Assembly (NCBI RefSeq): GCF_030014915.1
Contig: NZ_JAGIXS010000005.1
Span: forward strand, 1 to 64,000
Direction: 5' to 3'
Length of the DNA stretch: 64,000 nucleotides
DNA from: Pelomonas sp. V22
Lineage (GTDB): Bacteria; Pseudomonadota; Gammaproteobacteria; Burkholderiales; Burkholderiaceae_C
Shown here: piece by piece, positions 43,026 to 53,198 of the stretch
Position numbering within the stretch: position 1 is the first letter of the stretch
Layout: every line of letters begins with the position of its first letter
Notes under the pieces: generated by a model
The model's database searches: none
Told to the model about the DNA's origin: nothing
The model's input: only the letters and a program-made list of their open reading frames with translations
Program-made: the position numbers and the translations under genes

Positions 43026-44014
43026 CAGATGACTTTCGCCGACATCAGGTCGTTGATGCTGATCGCGCCCTGCAGCGTGTTCTGCTCGTCGACCACCAGC
43101 ACGAGGGTGATACGGGCCGTTTCCATCAGCTCGGCGGCATCGACGGCCAGGGCCTCGGCGCGGATGGTGCGCGGCTTGGCCTTCATCACATCGGCGGCCT
43201 GCAGCGAGCGCAGGTCGCGGCCGCTCTCCACCAGGCGGCGCAGGTCGCCGTCGGTGAAGATGCCCAGCACCTGGTCGGCGGCATCGACGATGACGGCCGC
43301 GCCCAGCGCCTTGGCCGACATCGCTTTCATCATCTCGGTGAAGCCGGCGTCGGGCGCCACGCGTGGCAGCGCCTCGCCGCTGCGCATCAGGTCGCGCACA
43401 TGGGTCAGCAGCTTGCGGCCCAGCGCGCCACCGGGGTGGGAGCGGGCGAAGTCTTCCTCGCGGAAGCCGCGCGCATCGAGCAGGGCCACGGCCAGTGCAT
43501 CACCGAGCGCCATCTGCGCCGTCGTGCTCGACGTGGGCGCCAGCTTGAGCGGGCAGGCCTCTTCGGCGACGGCGCTGTCGAGCACCACATCGGCATGGCG
43601 GGCCAGGCTGGATTCGGCACGGCCGGTCATCGCCACGATGGGCACACCCAGGCGGCGCAGTACCGGCAGGATGGCATTGAGCTCGTCGCTCTCCCCGGAG
43701 TTGGAGAGTGCCAGGACCACGTCCTTGAGGGTCACCATGCCGAGGTCGCCATGGGCGGCTTCGCCCGGGTGGACGAACATGGCCGGTGTGCCCGTGGAGG
43801 CCAGGGTGGCGGAGATCTTGCGGCCCACATGGCCGCTCTTGCCCATGCCCATCACCACGACGCGGCCCTTGCAATCCAGCATCAGCTGGGCCGCCTTGGC
43901 GAATTCATCGCCCAGACGCGGGCCCAGCTCGGTCAGCGCGCGGGCCTCGATCTGCAGGGCCTGGCGGGCCATCGCGACCGCTCGTGCGGCGTCGAAATTG
44001 GCTACTTCAGTCAT
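43025..44014 (-). CDS. kdsD: D-arabinose 5-phosphate isomerase KdsD
   Basis: A 329-residue enzyme. The SIS domain (~30-185) holds GKSGHVGRKISATLASTGTPAMFVHPGEAAHGD and LALSNSGESDEL, and two CBS domains follow (MRSGEALPRVAPDAGFTEMM ... VLGIFTDGDLRR; ADVMKAKPRTI ... QGAISINDLM). It converts ribulose-5-phosphate to arabinose-5-phosphate, the first committed step to Kdo. The ATG at 44014 was chosen over an upstream in-frame start because the family begins there. It is the first gene of the kdsD-kdsC-lptC-SDR operon, divergent from the PAP2 gene across 82 bp. Confidence 0.95.
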   Translation of the reverse strand: MTEVANFDAARAVAMARQALQIEARALTELGPRLGDEFAKAAQLMLDCKGRVVVMGMGKSGHVGRKISATLASTGTPAMFVHPGEAAHGDLGMVTLKDVVLALSNSGESDELNAILPVLRRLGVPIVAMTGRAESSLARHADVVLDSAVAEEACPLKLAPTSSTTAQMALGDALAVALLDARGFREEDFARSHPGGALGRKLLTHVRDLMRSGEALPRVAPDAGFTEMMKAMSAKALGAAVIVDAADQVLGIFTDGDLRRLVESGRDLRSLQAADVMKAKPRTIRAEALAVDAAELMETARITLVLVVDEQNTLQGAISINDLMSAKVI

Positions 44015-44096
44015 GGCCGTCAGTGTAGCCGCCGGCCCTGCCGGCCGGGTTTGCCGCAAGCCGGGCTTCAGCCCGGGCCGCTACGATGCGCGCGCC

Positions 44097-44780
44097 ATGC
44101 AAGACAACGCTTCCGCTCCCTTTCTGAAGACCGCCTGGATCCTTGCCGGCCTGGGCCTCACTGCCCTGCTCGCCTGGGACTACGCGGGCCTGGACCTGGC
44201 CGTGATTCGCCCCTGGGCCGACGCCAGCGGCTTCCCCTGGCGCGAGCACTGGCTGACGCGCGACGTGTTCCACCAGGGCGGCCGCGCGCTGGCCGGTGTG
44301 GTGATCGCCTTCATGCTCGTGCTCAATCTGTGGCGCGGCTTGCTGCCCGCCATGACGCGGCGCGAGCGGCTCTGGTGGCTGGGCACGAGCGTGGTGTGCC
44401 TGCTGCTGATTCCGCTCCTGAAGCGGCAAAGCCTCACCAGCTGCCCCTGGGACCTGAACGAATTCGGCGGCCTCGCCACTTATGTCTCGCATTGGCGTTT
44501 CGGGGTGGCCGACGGTGGCCCCGGCCACTGCTTCCCGTCCGGCCATGCCAGCTCGGCCTTCGCCTTCTTCGCCGGCTTCTTTGCGTTGCGCCGCGCCTAT
44601 CCGCGCGCGGCCAAGGCCTTCCTCGTCGCCCTGCTGCTCTGCGGCCTCGGCTATGGCTGGGCGCAGATGGCGCGGGGCGCGCATTACGCCAGCCACACGA
44701 TGTGGACGGCTTGGATTTGCTGGACGCTGACGACGCTGAGTTGCCGGCTCTTGCTCAAGCCAAGGTCGGCCGAGGCCTGA
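44097..44780 (+). CDS. PAP2-superfamily membrane phosphatase
   Basis: A 227-residue inner-membrane protein with five to six spans. The three PAP2 motifs are KRQSLTSCPWDL (motif 1), FPSGHASSAF with catalytic His (motif 2) and ARGAHYASHTMW (motif 3). LpxE/LpxF- and UppP-like enzymes remove phosphate from lipid A, undecaprenyl pyrophosphate or phospholipids; the KRxSxxxCPWDL variant resembles the group often placed near LPS genes. Start at ATG 44097. It diverges from kdsD and is convergent with the next gene (9 bp between the ends). Confidence 0.88.
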   Translation: MQDNASAPFLKTAWILAGLGLTALLAWDYAGLDLAVIRPWADASGFPWREHWLTRDVFHQGGRALAGVVIAFMLVLNLWRGLLPAMTRRERLWWLGTSVVCLLLIPLLKRQSLTSCPWDLNEFGGLATYVSHWRFGVADGGPGHCFPSGHASSAFAFFAGFFALRRAYPRAAKAFLVALLLCGLGYGWAQMARGAHYASHTMWTAWICWTLTTLSCRLLLKPRSAEA

Positions 44781-44789
44781 GCCCGGCGA

Positions 44790-45620
44790 TCACTCGGCCG
44801 CGAGCAGGGCTGCTGCCAGCGCGGCCGCGCGTTGCTCGATGGCGGCAAGCTGAGCGGTGGTGAAGTTTGGCCGGCTCGTCGTTGGCATGCCGGCGACGGT
44901 CTTCGTGATGATGCCGAGCATTGACGACTCGTCCACCTTGCGCCCCGCCTGCTGGATTCCACGCCGCAGCACCTCCTGGTCTTCGAGCGGGACGCGCAGC
45001 TCGGCGTGCACCAACGCGACCACCAGCGACAAAGCATCACCACCGAAGGCATCGCGCAGCATCTGCTCGCGATCCGCTGCATCCACCGGCACACCGCGTT
45101 TGCGCGTCTGCTCCCAAAGAGCAGCGGCCGCACCGGGGACCTGCTGGTCCTTGGCCAGTTGCAGCAGTTGACGCTTCAGCTCATCGGTCTGGTTCGAGAC
45201 CGTTTGGCATTGCGCCTGGTTCTGTTGGTGATACTGCGTTGCACCGGCAGGAACGGCTTCGCCTTGTGATTGGAATGCCGTGCGGGTCTGGGCGGCCAGC
45301 TCGTCCGCATGCTTGCAGACGCCGACCTCGCCGCTCAAGCGAAAGGCGGCTTTGCCATCGCGCTGAGCAAGCGCCAGCTGGACCTGCGTGATCAGTGGCA
45401 GGGCGACTGGCGAGCGCGTTGACGCGCTGGCGTTTGACGAAGCGCCTACTGACGCAGCAAGGGGCGTAGCGGGGGTGATGACACCGGCCTGGGCCGCCGG
45501 CGCGAGCGGCGTCGCCGCAAGGGCCGGCGGCAGCGGACGTTCGTCCGATCCCACGATCCACAGGCCCAGCAGGCCGGCCACGACCACGCCGCCGGCGCCG
45601 ATCAGAACACGCTTGTCCAT
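44790..45620 (-). CDS. Hypothetical membrane-anchored protein
   Basis: A 276-residue protein with a single N-terminal span (VLIGAGGVVVAGLLGLWIV), a low-complexity Ala/Pro/Ser/Thr linker (~30-70), and a helical periplasmic domain of about 200 residues with Gln-rich helices (FQSQGEAVPAG, QYHQQNQAQCQTVSNQTDELKRQLL). Two cysteines (VGVCKHADEL and QAQCQTV) may form a disulfide. I do not recognise the family. It appears to be monocistronic; the gdhA terminator lies just upstream. Confidence 0.7.
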   Translation of the reverse strand: MDKRVLIGAGGVVVAGLLGLWIVGSDERPLPPALAATPLAPAAQAGVITPATPLAASVGASSNASASTRSPVALPLITQVQLALAQRDGKAAFRLSGEVGVCKHADELAAQTRTAFQSQGEAVPAGATQYHQQNQAQCQTVSNQTDELKRQLLQLAKDQQVPGAAAALWEQTRKRGVPVDAADREQMLRDAFGGDALSLVVALVHAELRVPLEDQEVLRRGIQQAGRKVDESSMLGIITKTVAGMPTTSRPNFTTAQLAAIEQRAAALAAALLAAE

Positions 45621-45714
45621 CGCGGTATTCCTCCCCGGGGCCTGGCTCGGGCCGGCCCTTGTTCATTGATGTTTGTGGCGCATTCTAGGAAGGCTGGCGG
45701 GCTGTCCAGAAAGT

Positions 45715-45741
45715 AAAAAGGCCCGCTTCATCAGCGGGCCT
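45715..45741 (-). terminator. Intrinsic terminator of gdhA
   Basis: On the minus strand AGGCCCGC pairs with GCGGGCCT (7-nt loop) and is followed by TTTTTA, 27 bp after the gdhA stop codon. It is a classic rho-independent terminator. Confidence 0.88.
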
Positions 45742-45767
45742 CGTCACGAACCGAAAGGGCTCGAGGA

Positions 45768-47039
<1,272 letters not shown>

Positions 47040-47126
47040 GTACTGCTCCGTAATTTTCGGTGGCGCGAACGGTATCGCGAACCGGGTGCGACGCGCCAGC
47101 CTCGTCCGCAGCCTTGTTCACATGCG

Positions 47127-47184
47127 CCTATGCGCCTTGTGCATAGGGCGTCCGAGTTTGCGCTTTGGCAAGGCTTTGCGCAAA
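47127..47184. promoter_or_regulatory. Repeats in the gdhA upstream region (putative operators)
   Basis: CCTATGC (47127-47133) and GCATAGG (47141-47147) form a 7-bp inverted repeat. TTTGCGC recurs at 47157 and 47175, 18 bp apart, the second as part of the palindrome TTTGCGCAAA. These lie 88-145 bp before the gdhA ATG. They may bind a nitrogen or amino-acid regulator, but no such gene is adjacent. Confidence 0.35.
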
Positions 47185-47218
47185 CAAATGCACGTTTGGC
47201 AGGCCGGCCTGGCCGGGC

Positions 47219-47953
47219 TCAACGGCTGGCTGCGGCGGCGGCTGGGGGCGCAAACTCAACGACCCATTCGACACGCGTGCCGCTGGGCCAGTCGCGGGAC
47301 GCGGGCATGGCGAAACTGCGCCGGTTCTTGCCGACCAGCTGGACTTGTTCACGCCGTTCGCCGTCGACCAACCAGGCGGCCTTCGCGCCCGGAGGGGCCG
47401 CCACCACACAGCCGTCCAACCCTCCCAGGGCCGTGGCGACCACGGCCCTTTGCCACCAGGACAGGAAGTACTTGACGATGGCCGAATGAACTTCGCAGGC
47501 CAGTTGCTCGTCGCCGAGCCGGGTCTGCTGCTCACTCAGCCCGGGGCTGCGGACCCGGGGTACGAACCAACCCCTGACGGCCGGATCCCGGTCGAACCAG
47601 AGTTCGGCGTCGCTGGATTCATCCCTGGGCAGTTGCGGCAGCTCGAAACGCCCTGCCTGGTCCAGTGCCATCGGCAGTTCGGCGCGGGCACTGCTCAGTA
47701 TCACGGCGCGGTTCGGGCGTGCTTGGCCGCTACCGCGCTCCCGCAACTCGAATTGCAGCTGGGCATCGGGTGCCAATCGCTGCCGGCGGCTCTCGAACTG
47801 GTCCCGTCCGGCTTGCAGGGCCAGGTACGGAAAGGCCGGCCGGCCGCCCTTGCCCTGCACTTCGATGCGAGGCAGGTCGGTTGCATCGGCAGGAGGCTCG
47901 GCCCGGGCGTTCAGGAGCAGCCCCAGGCCGGCCAGGAGGATCAGGAGTCGCAT
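47219..47953 (-). CDS. Secreted hypothetical protein
   Basis: A 244-residue protein with a signal peptide (MRLLILLAGLGLLLNARA) and no recognised domain. The mature part has acidic and basic strands (LPRIEVQGKGGRPAFPYLALQAG, FELRERGSGQARPNRAVI) and conserved-looking Trp/Arg segments (ELWFDRDPAVRGWFVPRVRSPG). It follows the MacB-like permease gene by 4 bp on the same strand, so it is probably co-transcribed with that exporter and may be a periplasmic accessory. Confidence 0.7.
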   Translation of the reverse strand: MRLLILLAGLGLLLNARAEPPADATDLPRIEVQGKGGRPAFPYLALQAGRDQFESRRQRLAPDAQLQFELRERGSGQARPNRAVILSSARAELPMALDQAGRFELPQLPRDESSDAELWFDRDPAVRGWFVPRVRSPGLSEQQTRLGDEQLACEVHSAIVKYFLSWWQRAVVATALGGLDGCVVAAPPGAKAAWLVDGERREQVQLVGKNRRSFAMPASRDWPSGTRVEWVVEFAPPAAAAASR

Positions 47954-47957
47954 GGAC

Positions 47958-49172
47958 TCAATCCTGCCTCAAGCACTCGATAGGCAGCAACTTCGAAGCC
48001 CGCCTGGCCGGGTAATAGCCGAAGAACAACCCGACGCTGGCCGCAAAGCTCACCGCCACCACCATGTGGCGCACGGCCAGCGGCATGTCGAAGTGGGCGA
48101 GGCTGCTGATCGCCGCTGCGGCGCCCCAGGCGAGGCCGAGGCCCGCAAAGCCGCCGAGGACGCAGAGCACCACGGCCTCGACCAAGAACTGCGCCAGCAC
48201 ATCGCGCGGCTTGGCGCCGATGGCCATGCGGATGCCGATCTCGCGCACCCGTTCCGAGACGCTCACCAGCATGATGTTCATGATGCCGATGCCGCCCACG
48301 ATCAGGGCGATGGCGCCGATCAGGCCCATGCCCAGCTGCAGGCCCTTGGCGATGGAGGCGCCGGCCTTGGCGATGCCGGCCAGGTCGATGGTGCGGAAGT
48401 CGTCCTCGCGTTCGCCGGTGATGCGGTGGCGGTCGCGCAGGAGTTCGGCCACGTCCATCTCCACGTCACTCATGGCCGAGCCGTCGCGGGCCTGGACCGT
48501 CAGCGCATTCACAACGCCGGGGAGCAGCCGCTCGCGACTCGGGGCGGCGGTGATGGGCACCAGCATCAGCTCGCCTTCGTCATTGCCGTTGAGGCCCTGG
48601 CCTTCGGTGGCCAGCACGCCGATCACGGTGTAGGGCCGGCCGTCGAGCCGCACCGACTGACCGATGGGGTCGCGGCCGGCGTAGTACTTCTTGGCCAGCT
48701 TGGTGCCGATCAGCAGCACGCGCTTGCCGCTGCGCACGTCGTTGTCGTCGAAGCTCACGCCCTGCTCGACCGGCCAGTTCTTCAGCGCCAGCATGTCGGG
48801 CGTGACCCCGAGCACCGAGAGGTTCTCGTTGTCGCTGCCGAAGTGCACCTGCACGAAGCCGCGGATCTCGGCTGCAGCGAGCTTCACGGAGGGCAGTTGG
48901 GCAATCGCCTCCGCGTCGCCCAGCGTCAGCGCCGGCCGCTTGCCCGAGGTGCGCACCGCGCCTTCGGTGGCCGCCGCCGGGAACACCAGCAGCTGGTTGC
49001 GGCCGAGGCGCGAGAGTTCCTTGTCGATGTAGGCGCGCATCCAGTCGCCGGTGGCCATCATCATCACCACTGAGGTGATGCCGATGACGACGCCGAGGAT
49101 GGCCAGGATGGAGCGCAGGCGGTTGGCGCGCAGCGAGCGCAGCGCCTCCAGAGTCAGTTGCCAGAACCCCAT
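47958..49172 (-). CDS. MacB-like ABC transporter permease (FtsX fold)
   Basis: A 404-residue permease with the MacB/FtsX arrangement: an N-terminal span (ILAILGVVIGITSVVMMMATG), a ~220-residue periplasmic domain (GSDNENLSVLGVTPDMLALKNWPVEQG and GRDPIGQSVRLDGRPYTVIGV), and three C-terminal spans (LGMGLIGAIALIVGGIGIMNIMLVS, then EIGIRMAIGAKPRDV). It lacks an ATPase domain; that is the separate gene 1 bp upstream, so the unit resembles a split MacB. The start at 49172 was chosen because the first span follows it directly. It is the third gene of the macA-ATPase-permease unit. Confidence 0.9.
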   Translation of the reverse strand: MGFWQLTLEALRSLRANRLRSILAILGVVIGITSVVMMMATGDWMRAYIDKELSRLGRNQLLVFPAAATEGAVRTSGKRPALTLGDAEAIAQLPSVKLAAAEIRGFVQVHFGSDNENLSVLGVTPDMLALKNWPVEQGVSFDDNDVRSGKRVLLIGTKLAKKYYAGRDPIGQSVRLDGRPYTVIGVLATEGQGLNGNDEGELMLVPITAAPSRERLLPGVVNALTVQARDGSAMSDVEMDVAELLRDRHRITGEREDDFRTIDLAGIAKAGASIAKGLQLGMGLIGAIALIVGGIGIMNIMLVSVSERVREIGIRMAIGAKPRDVLAQFLVEAVVLCVLGGFAGLGLAWGAAAAISSLAHFDMPLAVRHMVVAVSFAASVGLFFGYYPARRASKLLPIECLRQD

Positions 49173-49173
49173 T

Positions 49174-49877
<704 letters not shown>

Positions 49878-49881
<4 letters not shown>

Positions 49882-51104
49882 TTGTCGTCCTTGTTGGCGT
49901 TCTTGGCGCGCGTGATCACCGCATCACCGGCCTTCAGCTTGCCGCTGACCAGCTCGGTGTAGCGCGTGTTGGACAGGCCCACCGTCACCTCGGTCGGCTG
50001 TGGCTTGCCCTGGGCGTCGAGCGTGTAGACCTTGTGGACGCGCACGCCGCCACGCAGTTGGTTGAGCACGCCGTCGTCGGTCGAGGCAACAACAGGCGCA
50101 GAGGCTGCGGCGGCCGCTGAAGCGACGGAAGCGCCCGAAGCCGGCTTGGCCGCCGCCATCGCATCCTCATCCGGGCGGAAGCGCAGGGCCGCCGTGGGCA
50201 CGCGCAGCACCTGCGGCTTGGTGGCCACGACGATACGGGCCTGCGCCGTCATGCCGGGCTTCAGCAGGCCGTCGCGGTTGTCCACGTCCACGATCACCGC
50301 ATAGGTGACGATGCCCTGCTGGTTGGTCGCGCCGAGGCGCACCTGGCGCACCTTGCCCTCGAACTCGCGCTCGGCAAAGGCATCGACCGAGAAGCGCACC
50401 GGCTGGCCTTCGCGGATCATGCCCACGTCGGCCTCGCTCACGTTGACGCCCACTTCCATCAAGGCAAGGTCGCGGGCGATCTGGAACAGCTCGGGCGTCT
50501 GGAAGCTGGCGGCCACGGTCTGGCCCACGTCCACACTGCGCTTGATCACCACGCCGTCCACCGGCGAGACGATGGTGCAGCGGGCCACGTCGGTCTCGGC
50601 CGCCTCGACCTGGCCGCGCGCGGCGTTCACATCGGCTCGCGCCATGTCCAGCTCGCGCCGGCTCTGGTCGCTCTGCGCGGCGCCGATGAAGCCCTGCGCC
50701 ATCAGCTTCTCGTTGCGTTCATGGCTGCCGGCGGCAAAGGCCGCGCGGGCTTCGGCCGACACCAGCTGGGCGCGCGCCTGGCGCAGCCGCGCCTCGTAGG
50801 GCGTGGCATCGAGCCGGAGCAAGACCTGACCCTTCTTGACCCGGTCGTTGAAGTCCGCCTTGCGCTCGACCACCGTTCCGTTGACGGCCGCGCCCACGGT
50901 GACGAGGCCGATGGCCTGCAGATTGCCGTTGGCGCTGACCACCTGGGTGATCGGCCCCTGGTCGATGTTGGCCGTGCGGAAAGGGGGCGGCGGCGGCGCC
51001 GTCGGGTGGTTCTTGCCCCAGGCCCACCAGGCGCCGCCGCCCAGGCCCACAACGACGATGGCGATCAGGCTGCGCCGCAGCCTCTGCTTGCTCTTGCTCT
51101 GCAT
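49878..51104 (-). CDS. MacA-like periplasmic adaptor (HlyD/RND family)
   Basis: A 408-residue membrane-fusion protein. One N-terminal span (LIAIVVVGLGGGAWWAW) anchors it. The lipoyl halves are ITQVVSANGNLQAIGLVTVGAAVNGTVVERKADFND and TIVSPVDGVVIKRSVDVGQTV; an alpha-hairpin lies between them, and a beta-barrel (VGMIREGQPVRFSVDAF) follows. An Ala/Ser-rich insert (SGASVASAAAAASAPVVAS, ~330-350) is unusual and may be a flexible linker. The ATG at 51104 has GGAGGAG 9-15 bp upstream. It is the first gene of the exporter operon, divergent from the Kef-type antiporter. Confidence 0.93.
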
Positions 51105-51203
51105 GGGTAGCTTCTCCTCCGAGGGCCCGGCTGGGCCGCGGCGCATCCTACTCCGTCAATGCAAGGGCCTGGGGTGACGAAGCTCACCCCTTACCATCGC
51201 CCC

Positions 51204-53198
51204 ATGACTTCGCTGGAACTCGTCCTGCTCTACCTGGTGGCTGCCGTGGCCGGCGTGGTGATCTGCCGCTCGCTCAAGCTGCCGCCGATGCTGGGCTACC
51301 TGGCCGTGGGCGTGCTGATAGGCCCGAACGCCCTCGCCTTTGCCAAGGACACGGCTGGCGTGCGCTACCTGGCCGAGTTCGGCGTCGTGTTCCTGATGTT
51401 CGTGATCGGGCTGGAGTTCAACCTGCCCAAGCTGCGCTCGATGCGCACCCTGGTGTTCGGCCTGGGCCTCGCGCAGGTGGTGGTCAGCATCGTCGGCACC
51501 CTGATCGGCAATGAGTTACTCGAGTGGGCCATGGGCCTGCTCGGGATTCGCTGGGAGCTGGGCTGGCAGGGCGCCCTGGTGCTGGGCGCGGCCATGGCCA
51601 TGAGCTCCACGGCCATCGTCGTCAAGCTGATGGCCGAGCGGCTGGAGCTGGAGAGTGAGCACGGCAAGCGCGTGATCAGCGTGCTCTTGTTCCAGGATCT
51701 GGCCGTCGTGCCGCTGCTGGTGCTCATTCCGGCGCTGAACAGCGAGGGCACGGTGATGCTGCAGTCGCTGGCCTGGGCCGGCCTCAAGGCGGCGGTGTTG
51801 CTCGGCCTCTTGTTCTGGGGTGGCCAGAAGGCGATGCGCTGGTGGCTCACGCTCGTTGCGCGGCGCAAGAGCGAGGAGCTGTTCATGCTCAACCTGCTCC
51901 TGATGACCCTGGGCCTGGCCTGGATGACCGAGCATGCCGGGCTGTCGCTGGCGCTCGGGGCCTTCGTGGCCGGCATGCTGATTGCCGAGACCGAATACAA
52001 GCACCAGGTGGAGACCGACATCCGGCCCTTCCACGACGTGCTGCTGGGCCTGTTCTTCATCACCATAGGCATGAAGCTGGACTGGCGGCCGGTGATCAAT
52101 CAATGGCCGCTGGTGCTGCTGCTGACGCTGCTGCCCATCCTTGCCAAGGCGGCCTTGATCGCGGGCCTGGCGCGCGTGATGCGTGCCCCGGCCGGCACGG
52201 CGCTGCGCACCGGCATCTACCTGGCCCAGGCCGGCGAGTTCGGTTTCGTCTTGCTGACCTTGGGCGGTCAGCATGGCCTGATCGCACCGCAGTGGATCAG
52301 CCCGGTGCTGGCCAGCATGGTGCTGTCGATGCTGGCCACACCCTTCCTGATCATGTACAGCAACCGCATCGTGATGAAGCTGTCCAGCAGCGACTGGATG
52401 CTGCAGTCGCTGCAGCTGACGACGATTGCCAAGAAGTCGATCAAGAACGAAGCCCACGTCATCATCTGCGGCTACGGCCGCAGCGGCCAGAACCTGGCGC
52501 GCCTGCTGGACACCGAGCACATCCCCTACATGGCCCTGGACCTGGACCCCGACCGTGTGCGCCAGGCCGCCGCTGCCGGCCAGAGCGTGGTGTTCGGCGA
52601 CGCGGCCAAGCTGCAGAGCCTGATGGCGGCGGGCCTGGCGCGCGCCAGCGCCGTGGTTGTCTCCTACCCCGACACGCCCTCGGCGCTGAAGATCCTGCAC
52701 CTGGTGCAGGCCCATGCGCCGCAGGTGCCGGTGATCGTCCGCACCATCGACGACAGCGACCTCGAGCGCCTGCGCGCCGCTGGCGCCACCGAGGTCGTGC
52801 CCGAGGCCATCGAGGGTTCGCTGATGCTGGCCAGCCATGCGCTGGCGCTTGTGGGCGTGCCGATGCGCCGCGTGATCCGCCTGACCCGCGATGCGCGGGA
52901 TGCGCGCTATGGCCTCTTGCGCGGCTACTTCCATGGCGCCGACGACGACGGCATCGAGGAGCGGGCGCAGGCCCGGCTGCGCAGCATCACCTTGCCGCAG
53001 GCCAGCCCCCATGCCGGCGAGAAGCTGGGCGATCTGGCCCTGCATGCGGTCGGCGTGACCGTGGTCTCGATCCGCCGTGCCGGTGGCGCCGTGGTCCAGG
53101 CCGACGACGAACTCAGCCTGCGCGCCGGCGACACCCTGGTGATCTCCGGCGTCAGCGAAGCGCTGGCTCTGGCGGAGGAGAAGCTGCTGACGGCCTGA
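51204..53198 (+). CDS. Kef-type K+/H+ antiporter with RCK domains (CPA2)
   Basis: A 664-residue inner-membrane protein. About 12 spans form a Na+/H+ exchanger-like core (MLGYLAVGVLIGPNALAF, LGAAMAMSSTAIVVKLMAE, LSLALGAFVAGMLIAETEYKHQVE); an RCK N domain follows (AHVIICGYGRSGQNLARLL, ~418) with a Rossmann fold, and a C-terminal RCK/TrkA-C domain ends it (RAGGAVVQADDELSLRAGDTLVI). Kef systems exchange K+ for H+ under glutathione or nucleotide control. No KefF/G-type gene is adjacent. Its 3' end overlaps the convergent acyltransferase gene by 47 bp. Confidence 0.92.
   Translation: MTSLELVLLYLVAAVAGVVICRSLKLPPMLGYLAVGVLIGPNALAFAKDTAGVRYLAEFGVVFLMFVIGLEFNLPKLRSMRTLVFGLGLAQVVVSIVGTLIGNELLEWAMGLLGIRWELGWQGALVLGAAMAMSSTAIVVKLMAERLELESEHGKRVISVLLFQDLAVVPLLVLIPALNSEGTVMLQSLAWAGLKAAVLLGLLFWGGQKAMRWWLTLVARRKSEELFMLNLLLMTLGLAWMTEHAGLSLALGAFVAGMLIAETEYKHQVETDIRPFHDVLLGLFFITIGMKLDWRPVINQWPLVLLLTLLPILAKAALIAGLARVMRAPAGTALRTGIYLAQAGEFGFVLLTLGGQHGLIAPQWISPVLASMVLSMLATPFLIMYSNRIVMKLSSSDWMLQSLQLTTIAKKSIKNEAHVIICGYGRSGQNLARLLDTEHIPYMALDLDPDRVRQAAAAGQSVVFGDAAKLQSLMAAGLARASAVVVSYPDTPSALKILHLVQAHAPQVPVIVRTIDDSDLERLRAAGATEVVPEAIEGSLMLASHALALVGVPMRRVIRLTRDARDARYGLLRGYFHGADDDGIEERAQARLRSITLPQASPHAGEKLGDLALHAVGVTVVSIRRAGGAVVQADDELSLRAGDTLVISGVSEALALAEEKLLTA

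Noticed and set aside
42411-44780. A 789-codon plus-strand frame ending in the PAP2 gene
   Set aside because: Its first 560 codons are antisense to kdsC and kdsD; only the part from 44097 has PAP2 motifs and membrane spans.
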